DNA from: Acidimicrobiales bacterium
GTDB lineage: Bacteria; Actinomycetota; Acidimicrobiia; Acidimicrobiales; SKKL01
NCBI GenBank assembly: GCA_034521975.1
Contig: JAXHLR010000006.1
Span: 496,001 to 560,000 of the forward strand
Direction of reading: 5' to 3'
Length of the DNA: 64,000 bases
A program made the position numbers and the translations under genes. Positions 34,735 to 42,498 of the stretch are shown here, piece after piece; the stretch's first letter is position 1, and each line of letters starts with the position of its first letter. The notes below the pieces were generated by a model, which saw only the letters and a list, made by a program, of their open reading frames with translations, was not told the origin of the DNA and searched no databases.

Positions 34735-34812
34735 GGGGGACTTCCTCTACCTGGGACGGGGCCGCCTGATGACGGCACGCAACGACAACCCCCCGGGATC
34801 GGGGGACGGACA

Positions 34813-34842
34813 AGTCTGCCGTAGGACCCGCTCGCCTGGCAA
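34813..34842 (-). promoter_or_regulatory. Candidate rplK promoter
   Basis: TTGCCA (34842-34837), an 18-bp spacer and CAGACT (34818-34813) lie in the 139-nt gap after nusG. A short C-rich/G-rich hairpin (34805-34790) follows within the leader and could act as an attenuator. Confidence 0.35.
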
Positions 34843-34873
34843 CCCGGCGACCGGGCGACCAAGGCGTGGGCGG

Positions 34874-35662
34874 CTACAGCTTGGCGATCTGGGAGAACTC
34901 CAGCTCGACGGGGGTCTCACGACCGAAGATGTTGACCAGCACCTTGACCTTGAGCTGGTCCTCGTTGATCTCGACGACCTCGCCGGAGAAGTCGGCGAAG
35001 GGGCCTTCCTTGACCCGGACGGTCTCGCCCATCTCGTACTCGAGGCGGGGCTTGCCCCGCTTGGGCGCGGCTTCCTCGCCCTCGACCTTCACGGCGAGGA
35101 ACGACTCGACGTCGCGGCGAGGAAGCGGCGAGGGCTTGGCGCCCTGCCCGACGAACCCGGTGACGCCCGGCGTGTTGCGGATCACGTACCAGGCGTCGTC
35201 GTCCATCTCGCAGCGCACCAGGAGATACCCCGGGAACATCTTCTTCTGGACCACGACCTTCTTGCCGCTTTTGACCTCGACGACGTCCTCCATGGGGATG
35301 ACGACCTCGTGGATGCGATCCTCCAGGTTCATCGACGTCGCCCGGGCTTCGAGGTTCTGCTTGACCTTCTTCTCGTACCCCGACTGGGTGTGGACGACAT
35401 ACCAACGCCCGGGCCGGTCATAGGGGCTCTCCGCCGGCGGCTGGGAAGCCTCCTCGAGCAGATCCTCGGCGTCGGTCGCGGCGTCGTCGCCGGCCGGGTC
35501 CGGGGAGCCCGCGTCCTCGGCGGTTGCTGCGGCCTCCTGCGGGACGGCGGACTCCGCGGCGCTGTCGTCGCCGGAGATGGCGGCTGCGCCACCCTCGTCG
35601 TCGGTGGGCACATCGTCGGTGGGCACGTCGCTCATCTGCTCGTTCGTGTCGTTGATGCTCAT
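34874..35662 (-). CDS. nusG: Transcription termination/antitermination factor NusG
   Basis: NusG binds RNA polymerase and links it to Rho or to S10. The 262-residue protein has an N-terminal acidic low-complexity extension (about residues 1-85), the NGN domain (GRWYVVHTQSGYEKKVKQNL to GFVGQGAKPSPL) and a KOW domain (GETVRVKEGPFADFSGEV to LEFSQIAKL). The extension is typical of Actinomycetota. Its ATG overlaps the secE stop (ATGA). Confidence 0.97.
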   Translation of the reverse strand: MSINDTNEQMSDVPTDDVPTDDEGGAAAISGDDSAAESAVPQEAAATAEDAGSPDPAGDDAATDAEDLLEEASQPPAESPYDRPGRWYVVHTQSGYEKKVKQNLEARATSMNLEDRIHEVVIPMEDVVEVKSGKKVVVQKKMFPGYLLVRCEMDDDAWYVIRNTPGVTGFVGQGAKPSPLPRRDVESFLAVKVEGEEAAPKRGKPRLEYEMGETVRVKEGPFADFSGEVVEINEDQLKVKVLVNIFGRETPVELEFSQIAKL

Positions 35663-35964
35663 CGTTCGATGACCCAGAAGATGGACTCGCCGAAGGCGTA
35701 GTCGAGCAGGGCGATCATGGTGGTCATCACGATGAGGGTGATGAGCACGATGATCGAGAAACGCACGACCTCCTCGCGGGTGGGCCATGCCACCTTGCGC
35801 AGCTCGCCCCGCACCTCTCGGGTGAACTGGACCGGCGAGGTCCGAGGTTCCTTGGGGCTGCGGCCGGGGCGCGGCTGATTCTTGGGCTGGGCGATCGGCG
35901 CGCCGTCGGCGCCGACCTGACCCTGCTTCTGCATCATCCGCTTCTGTTCTCGGTTCATCGCCAT
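35659..35964 (-). CDS. secE: Preprotein translocase subunit SecE
   Basis: The small SecYEG subunit that clamps SecY. The 101-residue protein has a basic cytoplasmic N-terminus of about 45 residues, the conserved amphipathic REVRGELRKVAWPTREEV helix, and a single membrane helix (about residues 68-90). It lies between tRNA-Trp and nusG, the usual arrangement. Confidence 0.96.
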   Translation of the reverse strand: MAMNREQKRMMQKQGQVGADGAPIAQPKNQPRPGRSPKEPRTSPVQFTREVRGELRKVAWPTREEVVRFSIIVLITLIVMTTMIALLDYAFGESIFWVIER

Positions 35965-36031
35965 GACGGGGACCTGTTCTCGTGGGAGTCAACGGCACGA
36001 CCGCCAAGGCGTCGACGGAGGCCGCATCAAG

Positions 36032-36104
36032 CAGGGCAGGAGGGAATCGAACCCCCAACCTTCGGTTTTGGAGACCGATGCTCTGCCAATTGAGCTACTG
36101 CCCT
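36032..36104 (-). tRNA. tRNA-Trp (CCA anticodon)
   Basis: A 73-nt cloverleaf with acceptor AGGGCAG/CTGCCCT, D-stem GCTC/GAGC, anticodon loop CTCCAAA (anticodon CCA) and T-loop TTCGATT. The 3' CCA is not encoded, unlike the other tRNAs in this window. It precedes secE. A TAACCT box at 36126-36121 may be its -10 element. Confidence 0.95.
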
Positions 36105-36198
36105 AGGGGGTGATCAGGACAGGTTAGCACTGCGTCCCGCCACCCCATCCAGCCGGCACCCGAAGCGACCGGCTCGACCGGTAGGGGCACCCCTCGGG

Positions 36199-36549
36199 TC
36201 AGGAGGCCTTGCGGTGCCTGGTCGCGACCACCAGGGCGCCCGCGGCACCTGCGGCCGTCGCCGCCGCCAGGCTCCCCAGATACACCGCACGCCGTCCCGA
36301 CAGCATGAGTCGGATGGCGTGGCGTTCGCCCGCCTCCTCGAGGGTGGCGAGCACCTCGGGGAGCAGGCCCGGTGCCGGCTCGAGCACCTCGGTGCGCATC
36401 AGCCGCATCGCTCGCAGGATCCGGCGGTAGTGCACCAGATCGGCCTGGCAGCGCAAGCACTGCTCGACGTGGCGACGGCCACGCTCCTCGAGGATCGCCG
36501 ATCCGTCTGCCACCCCCGCGAGCTCGTCGGCCACCTGCTCACACCGCAT
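36199..36549 (-). CDS. Putative anti-sigma factor, zinc-finger type
   Basis: A 116-residue protein whose N-terminal domain carries the HxxxCxxC motif (His27, Cys31, Cys34) of zinc-associated anti-sigma factors, with a membrane segment at about 88-110 near the C-terminus. It probably holds the ECF sigma factor encoded immediately upstream at the membrane until a signal releases it. The ATG at 36549 overlaps the end of the sigma gene by 11 nt, supporting coupled synthesis. The motif is as expected for the family; the signal is unknown. Confidence 0.75.
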   Translation of the reverse strand: MRCEQVADELAGVADGSAILEERGRRHVEQCLRCQADLVHYRRILRAMRLMRTEVLEPAPGLLPEVLATLEEAGERHAIRLMLSGRRAVYLGSLAAATAAGAAGALVVATRHRKAS

Positions 36550-37177
36550 TGGCCGCTTCCTCGGATCGGGCCGCGGTGTGGGCGGGATAGAGCGCTTCGC
36601 GCAGGCGGCGCCGGGCACGATGGAGCCGCACCTTGGCCGCGGTCTCGGAGATGGCGAGCTCGGCGGCGATGGCGTCGTGGGGAAGGTCGTAGATGTCGCG
36701 GAGCACGACCACGGCCCTCAACCTCGGCGGAAGCTGATCGATCGCAGCCCGCAATCGGCCGCGCAACGCCTCGTTCTCGGCTCGGTGCTGGGGATCGATC
36801 TCGGGGCGCTCGTCCGGCCACGGAGCATCGTCGTCCAACTCGTCGTGGCGGTGCTTGGTCCGGCGACCGAGATGGGTCGAGGCGCAGTTCGCGGTGATGC
36901 GGTAGAGCCAGGTGCTGAACTGGGCATCGCCGCGGAAGTTCCTCAGTCCACGGTAGGCCCGCAGGTAGGTTTCCTGGACCACGTCGCGTGCGTCCTCCTC
37001 GTCCCCGGTGAGCCGATAGGCAAGCGTGTACGTGTCGGCGTTGGTCGCCTCGACCAGCGCCTCGAACGCCACGTGGTCTCCCGAGCGGGCCCGATCGACC
37101 AACGACGTGATCAGCGCTGGTTCGTAGGGTTCGGACCTCGCCCGATGGCCCACTGTTACATGAGGGTCTCGCGGCAT
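36539..37177 (-). CDS. ECF-type RNA polymerase sigma factor
   Basis: A 212-residue sigma-70 family protein lacking regions 1 and 3. Region 2 spans about residues 38-105 (GDEEDARDVVQETYLRAYRG, FRGDAQFSTWLYRITANC), and region 4 spans 140-195 (LPPRLRAVVVLRDIYDLPHDAIA, VRLHRARRRL). It is of RpoE/SigW-like type, but the exact ECF group is not assigned. The anti-sigma gene overlaps its 3' end. The pair sits between rpmG and tRNA-Trp-secE, an unusual insertion into the translation cluster. Confidence 0.9.
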   Translation of the reverse strand: MPRDPHVTVGHRARSEPYEPALITSLVDRARSGDHVAFEALVEATNADTYTLAYRLTGDEEDARDVVQETYLRAYRGLRNFRGDAQFSTWLYRITANCASTHLGRRTKHRHDELDDDAPWPDERPEIDPQHRAENEALRGRLRAAIDQLPPRLRAVVVLRDIYDLPHDAIAAELAISETAAKVRLHRARRRLREALYPAHTAARSEEAANAV

Positions 37178-37233
37178 CAGGCTCCAGGGGTGATCGGTGT
37201 CACTCTACGATCGTCGTTCAGGGGGCGAAGCGC

Positions 37234-37265
37234 AAGAAACGCCCGCCACCGGTGGCAGCGGGCGT
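37234..37265 (-). terminator. Terminator after rpmG
   Basis: An 8-bp perfect stem ACGCCCGC/GCGGGCGT with a self-complementary inner part (CCACCGGTGG) is followed on the minus strand by TTTCTT. It begins 25 nt after the rpmG stop and probably ends the tuf2-rpmG transcript before the sigma factor gene. Confidence 0.65.
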
Positions 37266-37289
37266 CCCAGGAGTGCAGAGCGCGTCGGC

Positions 37290-37454
37290 TCAGCGGGTCT
37301 CCTTGTGCAGCGTGTGGGCGCGATCCCAACGGCAGTACTTCTTCATCTCGATGCGCTCACGCTGGTTCGTCTTGTTCTTGGTGGTGATGTAGTTGCGGCG
37401 CTTGCACTCCTGGCACTCCAGGGTCACGTGCACTCGCTTGTCACTGCCGGCCAT
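37290..37454 (-). CDS. rpmG: 50S ribosomal protein L33, altered zinc ribbon
   Basis: A 54-residue protein: [20 protein letters not shown], then [21 protein letters not shown]. It aligns over its whole length with L33. The N-terminal CxxC (Cys14, Cys17) is intact, but the second pair is Cys41-x-x-Asp44, so only three of the four usual zinc cysteines remain. Asp could act as a ligand, or the site may be a step towards the zinc-free form. It lies 38 nt after tuf2. Confidence 0.93.
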   Translation of the reverse strand: MAGSDKRVHVTLECQECKRRNYITTKNKTNQRERIEMKKYCRWDRAHTLHKETR

Positions 37455-37492
37455 GTCGGCCTCCTCGGTTGTCGTCGCACCGCCGGCGCGGG

Positions 37493-38683
37493 CTACTTGA
37501 TGATCTTGGTGACGCGGCCGGCGCCCACGGTACGTCCACCCTCACGGATCGCGAACCGCAACCCCTCATCCATCGCGATCGGAGCGATCAACTCGACCTT
37601 CATCGTCGTGTTGTCACCCGGCATGCACATCTCGGTCCCCTCCGGCAACTCGATGTGACCAGTCACATCAGTGGTCCGGAAATAGAACTGAGGCCGATAG
37701 TTCGAAAAGAACGGCTTGTGACGACCACCCTCATCCTTGGTCAACACATACACCTGACCCTCGAAATCGGTGTGAGGCGTGATACTGCCCGGCTTGGCCA
37801 ACACCTGACCACGCTCGACATCCTCACGCTTGGTCCCCCGCAACAAGATCCCCGCGTTGTCACCCGCACGCCCCTCATCCAGGCTCTTGCGGAACATCTC
37901 CACCCCAGTACAGACCGTCTTGACCGTCGGCTTGATCCCCACGATCTCGATCTCATCACCGGTGTGGACCACACCCGTCTCGATACGGCCCGTCACCACC
38001 GTGCCACGACCCGTGATCGTGAACACATCCTCGATCGGCATCAAGAACGGCTTATCGGTATCACGATCAGGCTCAGGCACAAACGAATCGACCGCATCCA
38101 TCAACTCCTGCACCTGCACCGTCGACCCATCATCGCCCTCGAGGGCCTTGAGCGCCGACACCTTCACCACCGGCGTGTCATCACCCGGGAACTCGTACTC
38201 GGTCAACAACTCCCGAACCTCGAGCTCGACCAGATCCAACAACTCCTCATCATCGACCATGTCGACCTTGTTCAACGCCACCACGATCGCCGGCACACCC
38301 ACCTGACGCGCCAACAACACATGCTCACGGGTCTGAGGCATCGGACCATCCGCCGCCGACACCACCAGAATCGCCCCATCCACCTGAGCAGCACCGGTGA
38401 TCATGTTCTTGATGTAATCCGCGTGCCCCGGCATGTCCACATGCGCGTAATGCCGATTATCGGTCGAATACTCCACATGCGCGATGTTGATCGTGATCCC
38501 CCGCTCACGCTCCTCAGGCGCCTTGTCGATGTTCGCGAACTCGGTGAACGAGTTGTGCGACGGATCCTTGGCCGCCATCACCTTGGTGATCGCCGCCGTC
38601 AACGTCGTCTTCCCATGATCGATGTGACCCATCGTCCCGATGTTCACATGCGGCTTCGAACGATCAAACTTCTCTTTCGCCAT
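37493..38683 (-). CDS. tuf: Elongation factor Tu, copy 2
   Basis: Protein sequence identical to copy 1 (396 residues; [21 protein letters not shown]). The DNA identity with the copy 17.7 kb away starts exactly at the stop codon and ends at the start codon; flanking sequence is unrelated. Such coding-only identity points to gene conversion between the two copies. This copy lies after tRNA-Thr and tRNA-Met, as tufB does after tRNA genes in many bacteria, and before rpmG. Confidence 0.98.
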   Translation of the reverse strand: MAKEKFDRSKPHVNIGTMGHIDHGKTTLTAAITKVMAAKDPSHNSFTEFANIDKAPEERERGITINIAHVEYSTDNRHYAHVDMPGHADYIKNMITGAAQVDGAILVVSAADGPMPQTREHVLLARQVGVPAIVVALNKVDMVDDEELLDLVELEVRELLTEYEFPGDDTPVVKVSALKALEGDDGSTVQVQELMDAVDSFVPEPDRDTDKPFLMPIEDVFTITGRGTVVTGRIETGVVHTGDEIEIVGIKPTVKTVCTGVEMFRKSLDEGRAGDNAGILLRGTKREDVERGQVLAKPGSITPHTDFEGQVYVLTKDEGGRHKPFFSNYRPQFYFRTTDVTGHIELPEGTEMCMPGDNTTMKVELIAPIAMDEGLRFAIREGGRTVGAGRVTKIIK

Positions 38684-38762
38684 CGGGCTTCTCTCCGTTG
38701 GTGGACGGTGGACGCGGTTGGTGCGCCGACCGGAGCCAGCGCGGTGGTGATCTGATGCTGGT

Positions 38763-38839
38763 TGGTAGCGGCGGTCGGACTCGAACCGACGACCCCTCGA
38801 TTATGAGCCGAGTGCTCTTACCGACTGAGCTACGCCGCC
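38763..38839 (-). tRNA. tRNA-Met (CAT anticodon), elongator type
   Basis: A 77-nt gene including an encoded CCA end. Acceptor GGCGGCG pairs with CGCCGCT (G1-U72 wobble), D-stem GCTC/GAGC, anticodon loop CTCATAA. There are no three G:C pairs in the anticodon stem and no mismatched 1:72 pair, so it is not the initiator. A CAT tRNA modified to read isoleucine AUA is possible but less likely. Confidence 0.9.
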
Positions 38840-38878
38840 TCGACCAGGGTCGCTCACCTTGCGGTGCCCGGCCCTGGT

Positions 38879-38954
38879 TGGAGCCCCCTGACAGAATCGA
38901 ACTGTCGACCTTTTCCTTACCATGGAAACGCTCTGCCGACTGAGCTAAGGGGGC
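38879..38954 (-). tRNA. tRNA-Thr (GGT anticodon)
   Basis: A 76-nt gene with encoded CCA. Acceptor GCCCCCT/AGGGGGC, D-stem GCTC/GAGC, anticodon stem TTTCC/GGAAA around loop ATGGTAA (anticodon GGT), T-loop TTCGATT. It precedes tRNA-Met and tuf2. Confidence 0.95.
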
Positions 38955-38988
38955 GGTGACCGGGGACGAGCCCGGCAACCGGCCCGTC

Positions 38989-39018
38989 ATTCTGCCACGG
39001 GCGAGCCCGCTTGCCCAA
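38989..39018 (-). promoter_or_regulatory. Candidate promoter for tRNA-Thr/tRNA-Met/tuf2
   Basis: TTGGGC (39018-39013), an 18-bp spacer and CAGAAT (38994-38989), starting about 28 nt before tRNA-Thr. It would drive the two tRNAs and tuf2-rpmG. Confidence 0.4.
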
Positions 39019-39138
39019 CCCGGATCCGGCCGCCGCGCCACCGGCGGCGACCGCTCTCGAGCGATGGGCCCCCGGCTAGGTCGATCGGACTGATTCGATC
39101 GGCTCAAGTTCCTCCCCTCCCCGGCCGATGTTGAGAGC

Positions 39139-40488
39139 GTGAGGTACGAACGACTCGTCATCGATGCAGGGCAGGACCAGACCTTCGCCCTCGACTTCCA
39201 TCCCCGACTCACGGTGATCACCGGGGTCGGCCGGGCCGAACGGGACGGTCTGATGTCGGAGTTGGTGGGCACGCTCTCGGACAACCGCGCCGGTGGTCAC
39301 CTCGAAGTGACCGACGACCGGGGTCGCCACCTCGCGGTGTTCCGCCCCCACGGCGCGCGTCACCTGGTGGTCGACATCGACGCCGGCACCGACGTGAGCG
39401 CCGCGTACCGCACGCCCGAGGGCTCCATCGACCTGCTCGCCGTCGAGGGCCTCGACCAGCAGACCGCCAAGCGCCGCATGCGGGTGACCGCCCAGGACCT
39501 CACCACTCGCACCCAGAGCGCCGAGCTCATCCGTCGACTGGCCGCCTGCGACCAGGCCCTCATCTGGAAGATCGCCGAGCGGCTCCAGTCGACCGAAGCC
39601 ACGCTCCACAAGATGGCCGAGGATGCCGGCACCGCCCCCGAGGACCTCGAGCTGGTCGACTCGGTCGAGCGCCGCCACCAGGAGTACGAGGCCGCGCAGG
39701 CTCGCCACGAGCGGGTGCGCAAGCTCACCTTCTATCTCGCTGCCGCCAGCGCCATGGCCGCCCTCCCGCTCGGCTACCTGATCACCCCCGTGGCCGCGCT
39801 GGGCGCGCTCGTGCCCGCCGTGCTCATCCTCGCCACCTCGCTGTTGTTCTGGCGGAAGCTCACCAACGCCCGCAAGGCCGAGGAGGATGCCCTCGAACGG
39901 GCCGGCGCCTCCTCGTACCTCGGCTTTCACCTCCAGCGGGTCAACAGCCTGCTGTCGAGCGACCAGAGCCGCCGCGAGCTGAGCGAGGCCGCCGAGGCCC
40001 ATCGCGACGCGGTCGACGCCTGGCAGAAGCAGGCCGGTGACGTGCCCGTGGCCTGGGCGCTCGACCACCGTGAGGACATCGTCTCTGCCGCCCGCGTCCG
40101 CGTCCGTGCCGAGAACCCCGCCTCCGAGATCGAGGTCGAGGATCTCGGTTCGGTCCTCGCCGAGGAGCTGGTGGTCCGCCTCGCCGAAGCCCGCCGGATC
40201 GGCCAGACCGGTGAGAGCTTCCCGCTCGTGCTCGACGACCCGTTCGTCAACTTCGACTCGTCGGTCAAGCCGGCGTTGCTCGAGCTGCTCGTCGAGTCCT
40301 CGCACCGTCAACAGGTCCTCCTGTTGACCGAGGATCCCGACGTGGCGGCCTGGGCCCGACTCGAGGCCATCACCGGTGCCCTCTCGGTCGTGGAGCCGTC
40401 GGCGGCCGAAGCGACAACCGAGGCCGAGTCCGAGGCCGAGGCCGAGGCCGGCAAGCCGCTCCCCGAGTCCAGCCGCATCGTCATCTGA
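39139..40488 (+). CDS. SMC/ABC-like membrane protein with degenerate ATP-binding motifs
   Basis: Not assigned to a named family. The 449-residue protein resembles the split head of RecF/SMC/YhaN-type ATPases: the N-terminus has strands leading to a P-loop-like TGVGRAERDG (28-37), in which the lysine and serine are replaced. A coiled-coil-like helix (about 170-195) leads into two membrane helices (197-215, 218-237), and after a second helix comes LVLDDPFVNFD (363-373), a good Walker B/D-loop. The LSGG signature is unrecognisable (LGSVLAEEL). Nucleotide hydrolysis is doubtful. The GTG start at 39139 is the first in frame. A Glu/Ala-rich tail follows the head. Confidence 0.7.
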   Translation: MRYERLVIDAGQDQTFALDFHPRLTVITGVGRAERDGLMSELVGTLSDNRAGGHLEVTDDRGRHLAVFRPHGARHLVVDIDAGTDVSAAYRTPEGSIDLLAVEGLDQQTAKRRMRVTAQDLTTRTQSAELIRRLAACDQALIWKIAERLQSTEATLHKMAEDAGTAPEDLELVDSVERRHQEYEAAQARHERVRKLTFYLAAASAMAALPLGYLITPVAALGALVPAVLILATSLLFWRKLTNARKAEEDALERAGASSYLGFHLQRVNSLLSSDQSRRELSEAAEAHRDAVDAWQKQAGDVPVAWALDHREDIVSAARVRVRAENPASEIEVEDLGSVLAEELVVRLAEARRIGQTGESFPLVLDDPFVNFDSSVKPALLELLVESSHRQQVLLLTEDPDVAAWARLEAITGALSVVEPSAAEATTEAESEAEAEAGKPLPESSRIVI

Positions 40489-40514
40489 CCGTTGCGGCGA
40501 GCTGCGCCTAGGGT
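40485..40514 (+). promoter_or_regulatory. Promoter for the GNAT gene
   Basis: CTGACC (40485-40490, overlapping the preceding stop codon), an 18-bp spacer and TAGGGT (40509-40514). The predicted transcript start coincides with the GTG start codon at 40521, implying leaderless mRNA. Confidence 0.5.
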
Positions 40515-40520
40515 CGGGCC

Positions 40521-41009
40521 GTGCGCGTCCGCCTTGCCTCGCCCGACGACAGCGAGGCCATCCGAGAGATCTACAACACCGAGGTCCTGACCTCGACCGC
40601 GACCTTCGACCTGGTGCCCCGCTCACCGTCGGAGCAGCAGGCCTGGTTGCAGGCTCGATCGGGAGTTCATGCGGTGATGATCGCCGAGGCTGAGTCCGGC
40701 GCGGTCATCGGGTTCGGCTCGCTGTCGCCCTACCGCGAACGTCCGGCCTACAGCACCACGGTCGAGGACTCGGTGTATGTGCACCGCGACCACCAGGGCG
40801 AGGGCGTGGGACGTGCAGTGCTGGGCGAGTTGGTCGACCTGGCCTCGATGCACGGCTTCCACACCGTCATGGCCAGGATCGTGTCGGGGCACGAGGCCTC
40901 GATCGCCCTGCACGCCACGCTCGGGTTCGAGCAGGTGGGCACCGAGCGCGAGATCGGCCGCAAGTTCGGTCGCTGGCTCGACGTCGTGGTCATGCAGCGC
41001 ATGCTCTGA
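40521..41009 (+). CDS. GNAT N-acetyltransferase, phosphinothricin acetyltransferase-like
   Basis: A 162-residue acetyl-CoA-dependent N-acetyltransferase. It has the GNAT motif A (VYVHRDHQGEGVGRAVL, where QGEGVG binds the CoA pyrophosphate) and the C-terminal LHATLGFEQVG and GRKFGRWLDVVVMQ blocks typical of the Bar/PAT, YncA and MnaT group. Members acetylate phosphinothricin, methionine sulfone or similar amines; the substrate here is not known. The GTG start at 40521 follows a promoter with leaderless spacing. Confidence 0.85.
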   Translation: MRVRLASPDDSEAIREIYNTEVLTSTATFDLVPRSPSEQQAWLQARSGVHAVMIAEAESGAVIGFGSLSPYRERPAYSTTVEDSVYVHRDHQGEGVGRAVLGELVDLASMHGFHTVMARIVSGHEASIALHATLGFEQVGTEREIGRKFGRWLDVVVMQRML

Positions 41010-41022
41010 ACTCTTCCTTGCT

Positions 41023-41072
41023 CGCATGGGCGTCGGACTGGTCACCAGGGGTGCACCTTCGACGCCCATGCG
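41023..41072. repeat. Palindromic repeat, copy A
   Basis: A 50-bp element with a perfect 13-bp inverted repeat (CGCATGGGCGTCG/CGACGCCCATGCG) around a 24-nt centre. It starts 13 nt after the GNAT stop and could serve as a terminator. Its sequence is related, in inverted orientation, to copy B at 42184-42229. Confidence 0.75.
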
Positions 41073-41202
41073 ATCGGTGGTCGGGCGAGTTCATGCCCCA
41101 CTCCCCTCGCCGGTCGCCACGCCGCCCTTCCTCCCTGGATCGAGCTCCGGTAGCCTCCACACCGAGCGCTTCCCCCTCAGCACCTCGCACGAGGGGGAAC
41201 CC

Positions 41203-42150
41203 ATGCCCACCGACAAGCGCTCGCGACTCGACCGGTGGCTCGCCACCCACCACGGTGTCGTCTCCCGGTCCACCCTGGTCGACCTCGGCTTCACAACAGG
41301 AGCCATTCGCCACCTCATCGCCACCGAGGGCTGGGAGACCGTGTACCGCGGCGTCTACCGGTCGCCTGCGCATCCGGTCACCAGGGTCCAGGCGCTCTCC
41401 GCCATCTGCCAGTACAGCGAGGTCGCAGTGATCGGCCTGACAACTGCAGGCCAGGAGCTCGGGCTCCGGAAGATGTCCGACCGACGGATCCACGTGTTGG
41501 TTCCCCACGGATCCGGGCTCAGCCTTCCCGGTGTCGAGGTGCACCGCTGTCGCCAGATCGACCCGATCGACATCGCGCTCCCGCGCCGCGATGGCGTCCG
41601 CCTCACCAGCCCTCCTCGGACGATCTTCGATGCGAGCGCTCTGCTGGATGTCGCGGCGATCGAGAGCGTCATCGAGCAGGTCCTGCTCGAGGGTCGCTGC
41701 AGCGTCAACATGCTCGTTCGCACGGGAGAGCGGCTCCACCACCCAACGCGGCCGGGAGCCTCGACGTTTCAGCGGGCCGTGCTCGGACGACCCGCCTGGC
41801 GAGGTGCGGCGCGGAGCGATCTCGAGGTGCGGTTCCGTCAGGCCGTCGAGCGCCACGGTCTGCCCTCTCCGGCCGTGAACACACACATCGAGGTGGCGCC
41901 AGGCGAGTGGTACGAGATGGACACGTCGTGGCCCGAGTGGAAGGTGATCGGCGAGATCGACCATCCGTTCTGGCACAACGGCGCCAGCGAGACCCTTCGA
42001 GACCGCCAGCGCGATCGCAGGCTGGCGGCCCTCGGGTGGCTCACTGCCCGGTTCGACCAGTGGGACCTCGACCACGGACTCGACCAGGCGCTGGTCGAGC
42101 TCGCAGCGATCCTGGTCGACCGAGGCTGGGCGGGCTCGATCGCGGCATGA
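41203..42150 (+). CDS. AbiEi-type wHTH / DUF559 endonuclease-like protein
   Basis: A 315-residue protein. The N-terminus (about residues 8-60, WLATHHGVVSRSTLVDLGFTTGAI, then VYRGVYR) matches the winged-helix domain of AbiEi-type antitoxins. The C-terminus (about 215-310) resembles DUF559, a Vsr-like restriction-endonuclease fold: DLEVRFRQAV, EMDTSWPEWKVIGEID, and RDRQRDRRLAALGWLTARF. Such proteins are common orphan genes in Actinomycetota; activity as toxin, antitoxin or nuclease is unproven. The ATG at 41203 has a GAGGGGG ribosome-binding site. The gene is flanked by two related palindromes, and no partner toxin gene is adjacent. Confidence 0.75.
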   Translation: MPTDKRSRLDRWLATHHGVVSRSTLVDLGFTTGAIRHLIATEGWETVYRGVYRSPAHPVTRVQALSAICQYSEVAVIGLTTAGQELGLRKMSDRRIHVLVPHGSGLSLPGVEVHRCRQIDPIDIALPRRDGVRLTSPPRTIFDASALLDVAAIESVIEQVLLEGRCSVNMLVRTGERLHHPTRPGASTFQRAVLGRPAWRGAARSDLEVRFRQAVERHGLPSPAVNTHIEVAPGEWYEMDTSWPEWKVIGEIDHPFWHNGASETLRDRQRDRRLAALGWLTARFDQWDLDHGLDQALVELAAILVDRGWAGSIAA

Positions 42151-42183
42151 CAACGACCGTCCGGGAATCCGCGAGATGACGAG

Positions 42184-42229
42184 CGTGGGCGTCGGAGGTG
42201 CAGTCCTGGCGACGCCGCCGACGCCCATG
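42184..42229. repeat. Palindromic repeat, copy B
   Basis: A 46-bp element with a 10-bp perfect stem (TGGGCGTCGG/CCGACGCCCA) plus flanking G-T and C-G pairs. Its reverse complement matches copy A over most of its length, including the centre (GTCRCCAGG then TGCACCT). It ends 88 nt before tRNA-Tyr and 34 nt after the DUF559 gene. Confidence 0.7.
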
Positions 42230-42316
42230 GGGCGGACGAGAGCCAGAGCCGGCGGCAGCGAGGGTTGGGGGCGGCGCGGGAGCGAGGGCGCCTGTGGAGG
42301 CGCCCCTGCTCGCCGC

Positions 42317-42401
42317 TGGTGGGCCGGGGAGGATTCGAACCTCCGAAGGCTGAGCCGACGGGTTTACAGCCCGCTCCCTTTGGCCACTCGGGCACCGACC
42401 C
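42317..42401 (-). tRNA. tRNA-Tyr (GTA anticodon)
   Basis: An 85-nt class II tRNA with encoded CCA. Acceptor GGGTCGG/CCGGCCC, anticodon loop CTGTAAA (anticodon GTA), a long variable arm (about 13 nt, GGCTCAGCC region) and T-loop TTCGAAT. Confidence 0.95.
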
Positions 42402-42413
42402 AACGAGGCGCTG

Positions 42414-42443
42414 ATCCTAGCGCCTCTCCCACGCGGTCCCCAA
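42414..42443 (-). promoter_or_regulatory. tRNA-Tyr promoter
   Basis: TTGGGG (42443-42438), an 18-bp spacer and TAGGAT (42419-42414); the implied start is about 6 nt before the mature tRNA. Confidence 0.6.
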
Positions 42444-42498
42444 GGTGGCCACCGACGAGGCGTGAAGCAGGCGCGCGGCGGCCGCTACGGTGGCCGCC

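Noticed and set aside
38763-38839. CAT tRNA as initiator tRNA
   Set aside because: It lacks the three G:C pairs in the anticodon stem and the unpaired first acceptor position that mark initiators.
40521-41009. Phosphinothricin resistance gene as a definite call
   Set aside because: The family motif fits, but members with other amine substrates share it, and the context gives no support for herbicide or antibiotic resistance.
41203-42150. Complete type IV toxin-antitoxin pair
   Set aside because: Only the AbiEi-like gene is present. The neighbours are a GNAT gene on one side and a tRNA on the other, with no nucleotidyltransferase toxin gene.
42178-42300. Small open frames between the DUF559 gene and tRNA-Tyr
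   Set aside because: They are short, lack ribosome-binding sites and overlap the palindromic element; nothing supports coding.
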